55,544 bases of DNA from Alkalilacustris brevis (GTDB lineage Bacteria > Pseudomonadota > Alphaproteobacteria > Rhodobacterales > Rhodobacteraceae): positions 1-55,544 of the forward strand of contig NZ_QNVJ01000058.1 in assembly GCF_003350345.1 (NCBI RefSeq), read 5' to 3'. Below are positions 38,319 to 47,532 of this stretch, piece after piece (within the stretch, counting starts at the first letter, position 1; the number at the start of each line of letters is the position of its first letter). The notes under the pieces are model-generated. The model saw only the letters and a list, made by a program, of their open reading frames with translations, was not told where the DNA came from and did not search any database. The position numbers and the translations under genes are program-made.

Positions 38319-39395
38319 ATGAAACGCAGAACCCTTCTTGCCAGCTCGGCCATGGCGCTTGGCCTCGCCGTCTCGCCGGCGCTGGCGGATGACCCGCTCA
38401 AGGTCGGCTTTGTCTATGTCGGCCCGGTGGGCGATTATGGCTGGACCGCCACCCACGACGCCGCGCGTCAGATGGTCGAAGAGCATTTCGGCGACGGCGT
38501 CGAGACATCCTATGTCGAAAGCGTGCCCGAGGGCGCCGATGCCGAACGGGTGATGACCCAGATGGCGCTGTCCGGCCACGAGTTGATCTTTGCAACCTCG
38601 TTTGGCTTCGGCCCCGACGCCAACAACGTCGCGGCGCGTTTCCCGGATGTGAAGTTCGAGCACGCCACCGGCTACACCCAGGACCACGACAACGTCTCGC
38701 TCTACAATGCGCGCTTCTATGAGGGCCGTGCCGTGATCGGCCATATCGCCGGCAAGATGACCGAGACCAACACCATCGGCTACATCGCCTCCTACCCGAT
38801 TCCCGAAGTGATCATGGGGATCAACTCGGCCTATCTGCATGCCAAGGCGGCGAACCCCGATGTACAGTTCCGTATCATCTGGGTCTACAGCTGGTTCGAC
38901 CCGGCGCAAGAGGCCGATGCCGCGACCGCGCTGATCGAGCAGGGCGCCGACGTGCTGATGCAGCACACCGACTCTTCGGCGCCGATCGCGATTGCGCAGG
39001 AGAACGGGGTCATGGCCTTCGGCCAGGCTTCGGACATGGTCGCCTTCGGTCCCGACGCCCATCTGACCGCGATCCTCGATGAATGGGGCCCCTATTACAT
39101 CGAGCGTATTCAGGCGGTGATGGACAGCACCTGGCAAGCCGGCGATGTCTGGCACGGCTTTGCCGAAGGGATGGTCGCGCTGGCCCCCTTGAACGAGCGA
39201 ATCCCCGAAGATGTCCGCGCCGAGGCCGAATTCATGATCGAGGCAATCGCCGCAGGCGAGTATCACCCCTTCACCGGGCCGATCAACCGCCAGGACGGAA
39301 GCCCATGGCTTGCCGAGGGCGAGACCGCGCCCGATGGCGACCTGCTGGGCATGAACTTCTATGTCGAGGGGATCACCGCCGAGATCCCCAACTGA
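38319..39395 (+). CDS. BMP family (PnrA-like) ABC transporter substrate-binding protein
   Basis: 358-residue periplasmic protein with a signal peptide (MKRRTLLASSAMALGLAVSPALA) and no lipobox. The family core is LKVGFVYVGPVGDYGWTATHD, FATSFGFGPDANNVAARFPD, YNARFYEGRAVIGHIAG and VLMQHTDSSAPIAIAQENGV. PnrA-type proteins bind purine nucleosides or related ligands; the xdh context suggests a purine. AGGGAG precedes the ATG. A terminator follows about 20 bases past the stop. Confidence 0.95.
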   Translation: MKRRTLLASSAMALGLAVSPALADDPLKVGFVYVGPVGDYGWTATHDAARQMVEEHFGDGVETSYVESVPEGADAERVMTQMALSGHELIFATSFGFGPDANNVAARFPDVKFEHATGYTQDHDNVSLYNARFYEGRAVIGHIAGKMTETNTIGYIASYPIPEVIMGINSAYLHAKAANPDVQFRIIWVYSWFDPAQEADAATALIEQGADVLMQHTDSSAPIAIAQENGVMAFGQASDMVAFGPDAHLTAILDEWGPYYIERIQAVMDSTWQAGDVWHGFAEGMVALAPLNERIPEDVRAEAEFMIEAIAAGEYHPFTGPINRQDGSPWLAEGETAPDGDLLGMNFYVEGITAEIPN

Positions 39396-39416
39396 GGCCA
39401 CGCGCCTGATCTTGAG

Positions 39417-39446
39417 AAGGCCCGCGCCACACGCGCGGGCCTTTTT
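39417..39446 (+). terminator. Intrinsic terminator after the xdh/BMP operon
   Basis: GGCCCGCG pairs with CGCGGGCC across a seven-base loop and TTTTT follows. It marks the end of the seven-gene transcription unit that begins with xdhA. Confidence 0.88.
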
Positions 39447-39481
39447 CGGCGCCAGCACATCGTGCGCGCCCGCCCTCCGGT

Positions 39482-39570
39482 GGAAATGAATTATATTTAT
39501 TCAACATAAATTTCCCAGAATTTGGCTGTTTACACGCTAAAAATTATCCATTTTCAACATTAAGCCATCA
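39482..39570. other. AT-rich intergenic island with a possible promoter
   Basis: About 90 bases of strongly AT-rich DNA, with runs such as GAATTATATTTATTC, stand out in a GC-rich window. TTGGCT (39522-39527) and TATCCA (39545-39550) are 17 bases apart and point to the AhpD-like gene, about 125 bases downstream of the predicted start. Silencing or regulator binding at such islands is common, but nothing more specific can be read. Confidence 0.35.
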
Positions 39571-39676
39571 CCGCGTCAGGCAATCCCCTTCCGCAGCGAA
39601 ACTGACCTGTATCAAGGCGCCCCGCCCGCTCCGCAGGCAAGACTTCCGGCATTCACTTCACGTCGAGGGACTTCAC

Positions 39677-40015
39677 ATGAGCTATTCCGACCTGATCCAG
39701 AAAACCCGCGAGCAAAGCCGCGCGCTTGCCCAGGCCGCGCCCGAGGCGATGAAGGGCTTTGCCGGGCTGTCCCGGGGCGTCAAGGAAAGCGGCACGCTGG
39801 GCGTCAAGGAAAAGGAATTTGTGGCCCTTGGCATCGCCGTCGCGGTGCGCTGCGAAGACTGCATCGCCTTTCACGTGGCCGCATTGATGAAGGCCGGTGC
39901 CTCGCGCGAGGAACTGGCCGATGTTCTGAGCATGTGCATCCAGATGGGTGGCGGCCCGGCGGTGATGTATGCCGCCAAGGCGCTGGCCTGCTGGGACGAG
40001 CTTGCCGCGAAATAG
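39677..40015 (+). CDS. AhpD-like carboxymuconolactone decarboxylase family protein
   Basis: 112 residues. The AhpD core motif is EKEFVALGIAVAVRCEDCIAF followed by H, with a CxxC pair and a histidine three residues on, then AALMKAGASREELADVLSMC. This suggests a thiol peroxidase-type redox role rather than ring decarboxylation. GAGGGACTTCAC precedes the ATG. It is a single gene preceded by an AT-rich island and converging on the flavoprotein gene. Confidence 0.9.
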   Translation: MSYSDLIQKTREQSRALAQAAPEAMKGFAGLSRGVKESGTLGVKEKEFVALGIAVAVRCEDCIAFHVAALMKAGASREELADVLSMCIQMGGGPAVMYAAKALACWDELAAK

Positions 40016-40062
40016 ATCGCGCCGCCCTCATCCGTTCACCGATATCTGTTTGGCGGGCAGGC

Positions 40063-42552
40063 TCAACCATCCGCCCTGATCCGCAGGTTTTGCGGATCAT
40101 GGGGGCTGTCCTCGACCACCGCGGCGTCCCATAGCTGGTGCTGCATCCTGACCTTCAGTCGTGTGCCCGGCGCGGCCAGCTCGGGGTGGACATAGCCCAT
40201 GCCGATGGATTTTCCGAACACCACCGAATACCCGCCCGAGGTCAGCCGCCCGACCTTCTCGTCGCCTGAATAAAGCGCCTCGCGGCCCCAGGGGTCGGCA
40301 TCCTCGGGGCCGTCGATCAGCAGCGTGCAGCATTTCGAGCGTATGCCGATGGCCTCCATCTCTGCCTTGCCGTGGAAATCCTTGGACATATCGACAAAGC
40401 GCGGCAGATCGGCCTCGATCACCGTCGCATCGCGGCCCAGTTCGTGGCCAAACGCCCGATAGCTCTTTTCCTGCCGCAGCCAGTTCTGCGCCCGCGCGCC
40501 GACCAGCTTCAGCCCCACGCCCTCGCCCGCGGCCATGATCTGGTCGAACAGGTAATTCTGCATCTCGACGGGGTGGTGCAACTCCCATCCCAATTCGCCC
40601 GTATAGGCCACGCGCACCGCGCGCACCGGGCACATGCCCAGCTCGATATGGCGCATCGAAAGCCACGGAAAGCGCTTGTTCGATAGCGCAGTTTCGGGGT
40701 TTGCATCCTTGACCAGCTTGCCCAGCAGCTCGCGCGATTTCGGCCCGGCCACGGCAAAGACACCCCATTGCGTGGTGACATCGTGAATGTCGATCCAGCC
40801 GAACTCGGCAAGCTTGTCCTCGGCGGCCTTGCGCAGGTAATCGCCGTCATATTCCGTCCATGCCCCGGCGGAGATCAGGTAATACGCGTTTTCCGCGAGC
40901 CGCACGATGGTGTATTCGGTGCGCACCGTTCCGGCCTCTGTCAGCGCATAGGTCAGGTTGATGCGCCCCACCTTCGGCAGGCGGTTGCAGGTGAACCAGT
41001 CGAGAAACGCGGTGGCGCCGGGGCCGCGCACAAGATGCTTGGTAAAGGCGGTGGCGTCGATCATGCCGACGCCCTCGCGGATCGCTTTGGCCTCGTCATG
41101 CGCGTATTGCCACCACCCACCCCGGCGAAAGCTGCGCGCGGCGTGATCGTCAAATCCTTCGGGCGCGAAATAGTTGGGCCGCTCCCAGCCGTTCACCTGC
41201 CCGAATTGCGCGCCGCGCGCCTTTACCCGGTCGTAACATGGGGCTGTGCGCAGTGGGCGGCAGGCTTCGCGCTCCTCATCCGGGTGGTGCAGGATATAGA
41301 CATGCTCATAGGCTTCCTCGTTCTTGCGCGCGGCATACTCGGTTGTCATCCAGCTGCCGTAGCGCCGCGGATCGAGGCTTGCCATGTCGATCTCGGCCTC
41401 GCCCCCGGTCATCATCTGCGCCAGGTAGTGGCCGGCACCGCCAGCCGCCGTGATGCCGAAGCTGAAACCCTCGGCCAGCCACATGTTGCGCAGCCCCGGC
41501 GCAGGCCCAAGCAGCGGGTTTCCATCGGGCGTGTAGCAGATCGGGCCGTTATAGTCGTCCTTCAGCCCCACGGTTTCCGAACTGGGAAGCCGGTGAATCA
41601 TCGACATGTACTCTTCCTCGATCCGCTCCAGATCGAGCGGGAACAGGTCGGCGCGGAAGGATTCCGGCACATCGTAAAGGAACCGCGCAGGGGCGCCGCG
41701 CTCATAGGGGCCGAGAATCCAGCCGCCGCGCTCCTCGCGCACATACCATTTGGCATCGGCATCGCGCAGCACCGGGTGCTCGGGGTTGCCGGCCGCGCGC
41801 CAGTCGCGCAACACTGGGTCAGGCTCGGTCACGATATACTGATGCTCGACAGGGATCGCCGGGATCTTCAGCCCCAGAAGCCGTGCGGTGCGCTGGGCGT
41901 GGTTGCCGGTGGCGGTGACGACATGCTCGGCCGTGATCTCGAAACGCTCCTCCGAGGGCACGAGGTTGCCGCCCCTCTCCACCATCTTCGTGCAGGACAC
42001 CACCCATTCACTGCCGGTCCAGCGGTAGCCGTCCACCTGCACCCGGCGCATGACTTCGGCCCCCAACTGCCGCGCGCCCTTGGCCATGGCCTGGGTCACG
42101 TCAGCGGGGTTTATGTAGCCGTCGGTCGGATGATAGATCGCGCCCTTCAGATCCTCGGTGCGAACGAGCGGCCAGCGTTCCTTTATCTGCGCCGGGCTGA
42201 GCCATTCATAGGGGATGTCCACGGTCTCGGCGGTGGAGGCATAGAGCATGTATTCGTCCATGCGCTCCCGGCTTTGCGCCATGCGCAGGTTGCCCACCAC
42301 ATAGAAGCCGGGGTTGAGGCCGGTTTCCTCCTCCAGAGACTTGTAGAACCGCACGCTGTAATCATGGATATGGCTGGTGGCGTAACTCATGTTGAACAGC
42401 GGCAAGAGGCCGGCGGCGTGCCAGGTGGAGCCGGCGGTCAGCTCGTCGCGCTCCAGCAGCGTGCAGTCCCAGCCCGCGCGCGCCAGATGATAGGCAATGG
42501 CGGTGCCCACCGCGCCGCCCCCGACCACGAGCGCTTTGACATGGGTTTTCAT
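40063..42552 (-). CDS. FAD-dependent oxidoreductase with GcvT-type folate domain (dimethylglycine/sarcosine dehydrogenase-like)
   Basis: 829 residues. The N-terminal half is a DAO-type flavoprotein: VVGGGAVGTAIAYHLARAGW binds FAD, and GSTWHAAGLL carries the histidine that anchors FAD in dimethylglycine dehydrogenase. The C-terminal half is a GcvT/aminomethyltransferase domain (GMIDATAFTKHLVRGPGA, YTGELGWELHHP, SYRAFGHELGRD) that would take the methyl carbon onto tetrahydrofolate. I chose the ATG at 42552, with AAGGAGG upstream. The substrate is probably a methylated glycine or similar amine from betaine or choline breakdown; exact identity is uncertain. Confidence 0.9.
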   Translation of the reverse strand: MKTHVKALVVGGGAVGTAIAYHLARAGWDCTLLERDELTAGSTWHAAGLLPLFNMSYATSHIHDYSVRFYKSLEEETGLNPGFYVVGNLRMAQSRERMDEYMLYASTAETVDIPYEWLSPAQIKERWPLVRTEDLKGAIYHPTDGYINPADVTQAMAKGARQLGAEVMRRVQVDGYRWTGSEWVVSCTKMVERGGNLVPSEERFEITAEHVVTATGNHAQRTARLLGLKIPAIPVEHQYIVTEPDPVLRDWRAAGNPEHPVLRDADAKWYVREERGGWILGPYERGAPARFLYDVPESFRADLFPLDLERIEEEYMSMIHRLPSSETVGLKDDYNGPICYTPDGNPLLGPAPGLRNMWLAEGFSFGITAAGGAGHYLAQMMTGGEAEIDMASLDPRRYGSWMTTEYAARKNEEAYEHVYILHHPDEEREACRPLRTAPCYDRVKARGAQFGQVNGWERPNYFAPEGFDDHAARSFRRGGWWQYAHDEAKAIREGVGMIDATAFTKHLVRGPGATAFLDWFTCNRLPKVGRINLTYALTEAGTVRTEYTIVRLAENAYYLISAGAWTEYDGDYLRKAAEDKLAEFGWIDIHDVTTQWGVFAVAGPKSRELLGKLVKDANPETALSNKRFPWLSMRHIELGMCPVRAVRVAYTGELGWELHHPVEMQNYLFDQIMAAGEGVGLKLVGARAQNWLRQEKSYRAFGHELGRDATVIEADLPRFVDMSKDFHGKAEMEAIGIRSKCCTLLIDGPEDADPWGREALYSGDEKVGRLTSGGYSVVFGKSIGMGYVHPELAAPGTRLKVRMQHQLWDAAVVEDSPHDPQNLRIRADG

Positions 42553-42686
42553 CGGGCGCCTCCTTCGTGCCAATCCGCCTTGCGCCATCAATGGCGCGAA
42601 CGCGGCCCTGGCGGAAAGATCGTCACGACCATTCATCGCCCGATTGCGACGCGCCCCGCCCCCGGCCGCGCACAGGCTGAAGCCGG

Positions 42687-42799
42687 GCATGGATATTTAT
42701 TACCAAGAAGAAGGGACACGCGCGCACAGGAAAGCCTGCGTCCCGCCTGTTACCAACGTCAGCCCTTTCACTGTGAGCAAAATATCCCCGCCGGAGGCA
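42687..42799. repeat. Interspersed palindromic repeat, full element (copy D)
   Basis: The left arm GGCATGGATATTTATTACCA continues AGAAGAAGGG; the right arm is CCCTTTCACTGTGAGCAAAA followed by TATCCCCGCCGGAGGC. The right arm matches copies B and C closely and the left arm matches copy A. It fills the gap between the flavoprotein start and the urtE stop. Confidence 0.7.
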
Positions 42800-42840
42800 T
42801 CCGCCGTACGCCAGGGGCGCGCGGGCGGCGGCAAGGCCGC

Positions 42841-43536
42841 TCAGATCGAAACCCGTGCAAGAATTTCCTCGCGCTTGACCGCCTTTGCGGGGCGCGACAG
42901 CACCACTTCGCCGCGATTGAGCACGCAGAACTCATCGGCCAGCCCATAGGCGAAGTCGAAATACTGTTCGACCAGAACGATGGCGATTTCGCCCTCACTG
43001 CGCAATAGCGCGATCACCTTGCCGATCTGTTTGATGATGTTGGGCTGGATCCCTTCGGTCGGTTCGTCGAGCAGCAGCACCTTGGGCCGTGCGATCAGCG
43101 CCCGCGCGATGGCAAGCTGTTGCTGCTGCCCGCCCGACAGATCGCCCCCGCGCCGGTTCTTCATCTGCTCCAGCACCGGAAACAGATCGTGGATTCGTTC
43201 GGGGATGCGGTGTTCGGAACGCGGCAGGCAGGCAAAGCCGGTCTGCAGGTTCTCGGTCACGGTGAGCAGGGGGAAGATCTCGCGCCCCTGGGGCACATAG
43301 GCGATCCCCGACTGCGCCGCCCGTGCCGCGCTGAGGTGATCGAGCGGCTTGCCGTTCAGCGCGATGGTGCCGCCTGAATAGGGGTGGCGCCCGGCGATGG
43401 CGCGCAGCAGGCTGGTCTTGCCCACTCCGTTCGGTCCCATCACCGCCGTCACCGCCCCCGGCCGGGCCTCGAGCGAGACACCATGCAGGATCTGTGACTG
43501 GCCGTAATGCAGGGTCAGGTCCTTCACGTTCAGCAT
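42841..43536 (-). CDS. urtE: Urea ABC transporter ATPase UrtE
   Basis: 231 residues with GPNGVGKTSLLRAIAG (Walker A), LSGGQQQQLAIARALI (signature) and VLLLDEPTEGIQPNII (Walker B). The start MLNVKDLTLHYGQSQILHGV and the IQPNIIKQIG stretch match UrtE rather than the amino-acid LivF. Last gene of urtABCDE, 3 bases after urtD. Confidence 0.93.
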   Translation of the reverse strand: MLNVKDLTLHYGQSQILHGVSLEARPGAVTAVMGPNGVGKTSLLRAIAGRHPYSGGTIALNGKPLDHLSAARAAQSGIAYVPQGREIFPLLTVTENLQTGFACLPRSEHRIPERIHDLFPVLEQMKNRRGGDLSGGQQQQLAIARALIARPKVLLLDEPTEGIQPNIIKQIGKVIALLRSEGEIAIVLVEQYFDFAYGLADEFCVLNRGEVVLSRPAKAVKREEILARVSI

Positions 43537-43539
43537 TGT

Positions 43540-44283
43540 TCAGCGCCCCAGATAGACATCGATCACCTGTTGATTCTGCGTCACGTGGTCGAGGCTGCCC
43601 TCGGCCAGCACCGCGCCCTCGTGCAGCACGGTGACCTTGCAATCGAGGCGCCGGATGAACTCCATGTCATGCTCGATCACCATCACCGCGCGGGTCTGCG
43701 CTGCCCGCTTGAGCAGATCGGTGGTGTGCGCGCGCTCGGCCGGGGTCATGCCGGCGGCAGGCTCGTCGACCAGCAAGAGCCGCGGGTCCTGCGCCAGCAG
43801 CATGCCGATTTCCAGCCATTGCTTCTGCCCGTGGCTCAGATCACCGGCGCGATGTTCCAGCCGGTCGCTCAGGCCGATCTCCTGCGCCAGTTCGGTTATG
43901 CGGGCGTGATCGGCCGCGCCCGGCCGCCAGAACAGCACCGGAAGCGGGCCGCGCCTGTTCTTGAGCGCCATTGCGAGATTCTCGCGCACTGTCTGTTCCT
44001 CGAAAATGGTGGGCTTCTGGAACTTGCGCCCGATGCCCGCGCGCGCGATCTGGCTTTCCGACATCTCCAGCAGCGACACCGACCGCTCGCCCCAGATCAC
44101 ATAGCCCTCGTCGGGGCGCGTCTTGCCGGTGACGATATCCATGAAGGTCGTCTTGCCCGCGCCATTGGGCCCGATCACCGCGCGCAACTCCGGCTCGGCG
44201 ACCTGGATCGAGAGGTTGTTGATGGCGCGGAACCCGTCGAATGTGACCGACACGCCCGAGACTTCCAGCAGGGTCTTGCTCAT
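43540..44283 (-). CDS. urtD: Urea ABC transporter ATPase UrtD
   Basis: 247 residues: GPNGAGKTTFMDIVTGKTRPDEG, LSHGQKQWLEIGMLLAQDPRL and LLVDEPAAGMTPAE. LSHGQKQWLEIGM is a UrtD-specific signature. The ATG at 44283 overlaps the urtC stop as ATGA and starts MSKTLLEVSGVSVTFDGF, so the longer frame is rejected. Confidence 0.94.
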   Translation of the reverse strand: MSKTLLEVSGVSVTFDGFRAINNLSIQVAEPELRAVIGPNGAGKTTFMDIVTGKTRPDEGYVIWGERSVSLLEMSESQIARAGIGRKFQKPTIFEEQTVRENLAMALKNRRGPLPVLFWRPGAADHARITELAQEIGLSDRLEHRAGDLSHGQKQWLEIGMLLAQDPRLLLVDEPAAGMTPAERAHTTDLLKRAAQTRAVMVIEHDMEFIRRLDCKVTVLHEGAVLAEGSLDHVTQNQQVIDVYLGR

Positions 44284-45512
44284 GGCCGCTTCCTCACCAG
44301 GTAATCGAACAGCCCGCCGATGCCCTTGGGGAAGAACAGCGTCACCAGCACGAAGCCCAGCCCGAGCAGCACCAGCCACCAGTCGGTCCAGATGATGCGG
44401 TAGAAGCCGAGGTCGATATTGGGCGCACCGCCCCCGGTCAGCCAGCTTGACAGCAGCGACACCGAGGCCGCCCCGATCACCGCGCCGTAAAGCCGCCCGC
44501 GCCCGCCGATGGCCACCCAGACCGCCAGGTAGATCGAGGCGATGGGCGCGATCTCGGCGGGGTTGATGATGCCCGCCTGCGGATAATAGAGCGCGCCAGC
44601 CAGCCCCGAGGCCACCGCCGTGAGCGTGAAGACAAAGAGCTTGTAGCCTTCCACATTGTAGCCAAGGAAGCGCACGCGCGATTCATTATCCCGGATTGCG
44701 CGGATGACCGAACCGAACTTGCCCCAGACCACCCAGGCGAAAAGCAGGTATCCCGCGCCCAGCGCGAAGGCGGAAGCCCAGAAGAACCACATCGAGATCA
44801 CCGATTGCGGCACATCGAGGAAGCCGGGGATGTTCTGAAGCCCCGACAGCCCGTTATTGCCGCGCAGGCCGGTGTCGTTCTGGAACAGGTAAAGCGACAG
44901 CGCCAGCGTCATCGCCTGGGTCAGGATCGAAAGGTAGACCCCCGTCACGCGCGAGCGAAACGCCAGCCAGCCGAAAATCAGCGCCAGCAGCCCCGGCATC
45001 AGCACCACCATGGCCAGTTGGAAGGGCAGGCTGTAGGCGAAGCTCCAGATCAGCGGCAGCTCCGAGCTGCCGACCACGCCGAAGATCTGGGCGGTGACGG
45101 CTTCGGTCACTTCGGTTTCGGTGGGCGGGATCGTGCCCGAGGCCAGGTTCTCGCGGATCACGATTTCGGTGCGGGCATACATCAGCCACATGCCGATGGC
45201 ATAGCCGCCCAGCCCGAAAAAGGCGAAATGCCCGAGACTGAGAATGCCGCAATAGCCCCAGACCACATCCATGGCGATGGCAATGAGGCACAGGCACAGC
45301 GTCATCCCGAGCACCTTGATCAGCGAGGTCGAGAGCAGCCCGGCGCCGAAAGCCTCGGACAACACGCTGACGACGGCAGTGAACAGCCCCAACGCCAGCA
45401 TGAACCACAGGACCGAAGGGTTCTCGGCCAGAAAGCTGCGCCGCCGCGGCGGTGCGGGTTGGCGCGGTTTGGCGGGGCCGCGCGCCCCCCTGGTCATGAT
45501 GTCTGCGGCCAT
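44280..45512 (-). CDS. urtC: Urea ABC transporter permease UrtC
   Basis: 410 residues with about ten hydrophobic segments. GYCGILSLGHFAFFGLGGYA is the family signature, and ESRVRFLGYNVEGYKLFVFT follows. A basic, proline-rich 25-residue N-terminus precedes the first helix. An ATG five codons downstream is an alternative start. Four bases separate it from the urtB stop. Confidence 0.94.
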   Translation of the reverse strand: MAADIMTRGARGPAKPRQPAPPRRRSFLAENPSVLWFMLALGLFTAVVSVLSEAFGAGLLSTSLIKVLGMTLCLCLIAIAMDVVWGYCGILSLGHFAFFGLGGYAIGMWLMYARTEIVIRENLASGTIPPTETEVTEAVTAQIFGVVGSSELPLIWSFAYSLPFQLAMVVLMPGLLALIFGWLAFRSRVTGVYLSILTQAMTLALSLYLFQNDTGLRGNNGLSGLQNIPGFLDVPQSVISMWFFWASAFALGAGYLLFAWVVWGKFGSVIRAIRDNESRVRFLGYNVEGYKLFVFTLTAVASGLAGALYYPQAGIINPAEIAPIASIYLAVWVAIGGRGRLYGAVIGAASVSLLSSWLTGGGAPNIDLGFYRIIWTDWWLVLLGLGFVLVTLFFPKGIGGLFDYLVRKRP

Positions 45513-45516
45513 TTGG

Positions 45517-47520
45517 TCAATCCCCCGCTGCGCGGCCCTTCAGGGCAACGATGCCCCGCGGCCGAAACTGGATGAACAGGATGATGAAGAGGACCATGTA
45601 GGTCTGCGCTGCCAGCGTGTTGCCGGGGTTAAACCACTCGATCCCCTTTTGCAGGAAGCCGATCAGCCCGGCGCCTGCCAGCGTGCCGAAGACGCTGCCG
45701 ACACCGCCCACCACCACGGTCATGAAACTTTGCACGATATAGTTGGCGCCCATCTCGGATGTGACCTGCGCATATAGCCCGATGGCCACCCCCGCGACCC
45801 CGGCGATGCCCGAGCCCAGCCCGAAAGTCAGCATGTTGATGCGGTCGGGGTTGATCCCCATCGACGCCGCCATGCCGGGGTTCTGCGTGACCGCACGCAC
45901 CTCCAGCCCCAGCCGCGTGCGCTGCAGGATCACCACCAGCATCGCCAGGAACATCAGCGCCAGGACGAAAATCGCCACTCGGATGCTGCTGATGCTGACG
46001 ATGTCATTTAACACCACCGACCCGGCCAGCCAGTCGGGCGCGGTGAGCGGCCGCGCCTGGGTGCCGAATATGTTCTTGGCCAGCTGCTGCAGCGCGATCG
46101 AGATACCGAAAGTGGCCAGCAGCGTCTCGAGCGGGCGGGTGTAGAGATAGCGGATCACCAGCCGCTCCATCGCCACACCAGCGCCAAATGTTATGGCGAA
46201 GGCCAGCGGCAGCGCCACCGCCAGGCTGAAGGTGTAATTTGGGATGAAAAGCTGGACCACATAACCGGTATAGGCACCCATCATGATGAATTCGCCATGC
46301 GCCATGTTGATCACCCGCATCACGCCAAAGGTGATTGCCAGGCCGATCGCCGCCAGAAAGAAGATCGAGGCAAGCGAAAGCGCATCCAGCGTTAGGCCAA
46401 AGGCCTGGTAGATGCCGATCTTCGTGCGTGTGCTGTCGAGCGCGTCGCGCGCGGCATCCGTCACGGCCGCATCAGGTTCGACATAGGCGTCGAAAAAGAC
46501 ATATTGCGCCACTGCGGCCTGCATGGCGGCCTCGGTGACAAGGGGCGGCACGAGGCCGGCCTCTTCCAACGTGCGGTAGGCTTCGCGGCGGGCCTCATCG
46601 GTACTGAGCCGATGCAGGGCCACGCCGCCGACCTGTCCGTTGGCGACATGCGCGCGCAAGGCGTCGCGAATGGCGTTGTGGCCTCGCCGCGCGGGCGCCA
46701 GCCCGGCATCGGCCAGCCGGTCATAGGCGGTGATCAGGTCCAGATCGTCGCCGGGGCTGCGGACGCGTTCGATATTGGCGTCCTCGGGCAGCGCCCCGGC
46801 AATGCCTGCCTGTGTTTGCAGAAGCTGGTTGAGCACGCGCCGGGCCTCGGTGCTGATGTCGCCGGTCAGGGCCTCGATGGCTGCGACTCGCTCGGCGCTG
46901 TCGGAGCCGTGGCGCGCGATGAGAAGGCTCAGCACCCGTTCCTTGCGCTCCCTGATCGCCGGGTCGGGTTCGCCTTCGATGGCGGCGGCCAGCAGCGGAA
47001 TCTGCTCGGGGTCGGGGCTGCGGCTGATCGCCTCGAGCGCGGCCAGGCGGCGCGCCGGGTCGGGATCGGACAGTTCGAACTGCACCAGAGCCGCAGCGAT
47101 TTCGCGCCGCACACCGGCATTGGGGCGGATCTGATTGATCTCGCGGCTGCCGATGACGCCGGCCTCTTCGCCCGTGTCGATGTCGGTCAGCACCAGCATC
47201 CGGTCTTGGCCCTCGCGAGCATAGAAAAACAGCCCGTCCGCGTCACGCTCATAAACCTCGCGATCCTGCCACAGGCGCAGAAATTCCAGCGTGCCGTCAA
47301 GCTGCGCATCAAGCAGGGCATCGAGCACCAGGGCCACGGAATTGCGCGAGGGGCGTGCAACTTCTTCCTGATGGGTTTGCAGCAGTGCCTGCAAGGTGCC
47401 TTGGGGCGCATCATCCTGCGCGGCCAGCGGCTGCGGGTGCAATGCGGCCAGGCACAGGCAGATCAGGCACGCCAGTACGGGCGCGGTGCGAAAGCTGAGC
47501 GGCATTGAAAGGGCCTTCAT
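45517..47520 (-). CDS. urtB: Urea ABC transporter permease UrtB with long periplasmic N-terminal region
   Basis: 667 residues. A signal peptide (ACLICLCLAALHPQPLAAQ) leads into about 320 hydrophilic residues with repeated helical units such as RRLAALEAISRSPDPEQIPL, which look HEAT-like. The BPD_transp_2 permease begins near residue 365 with SIFFLAAIGLAITFGVMRVI and NMAHGEFIMMGAYTGY. Such extensions are known in proteobacterial UrtB proteins but their job is not. The start is uncertain: 47520 or the ATG at 47505; neither has a strong ribosome site. The frame before 47520 is not coding. Confidence 0.9.
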   Translation of the reverse strand: MKALSMPLSFRTAPVLACLICLCLAALHPQPLAAQDDAPQGTLQALLQTHQEEVARPSRNSVALVLDALLDAQLDGTLEFLRLWQDREVYERDADGLFFYAREGQDRMLVLTDIDTGEEAGVIGSREINQIRPNAGVRREIAAALVQFELSDPDPARRLAALEAISRSPDPEQIPLLAAAIEGEPDPAIRERKERVLSLLIARHGSDSAERVAAIEALTGDISTEARRVLNQLLQTQAGIAGALPEDANIERVRSPGDDLDLITAYDRLADAGLAPARRGHNAIRDALRAHVANGQVGGVALHRLSTDEARREAYRTLEEAGLVPPLVTEAAMQAAVAQYVFFDAYVEPDAAVTDAARDALDSTRTKIGIYQAFGLTLDALSLASIFFLAAIGLAITFGVMRVINMAHGEFIMMGAYTGYVVQLFIPNYTFSLAVALPLAFAITFGAGVAMERLVIRYLYTRPLETLLATFGISIALQQLAKNIFGTQARPLTAPDWLAGSVVLNDIVSISSIRVAIFVLALMFLAMLVVILQRTRLGLEVRAVTQNPGMAASMGINPDRINMLTFGLGSGIAGVAGVAIGLYAQVTSEMGANYIVQSFMTVVVGGVGSVFGTLAGAGLIGFLQKGIEWFNPGNTLAAQTYMVLFIILFIQFRPRGIVALKGRAAGD

Positions 47521-47532
47521 GTTCGGCGTGGG

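Noticed and set aside
40768-43008. Plus-strand open frame of 746 codons
   Set aside because: It is antisense to the clearly recognisable GcvT-domain flavoprotein and to urtE; no family features.
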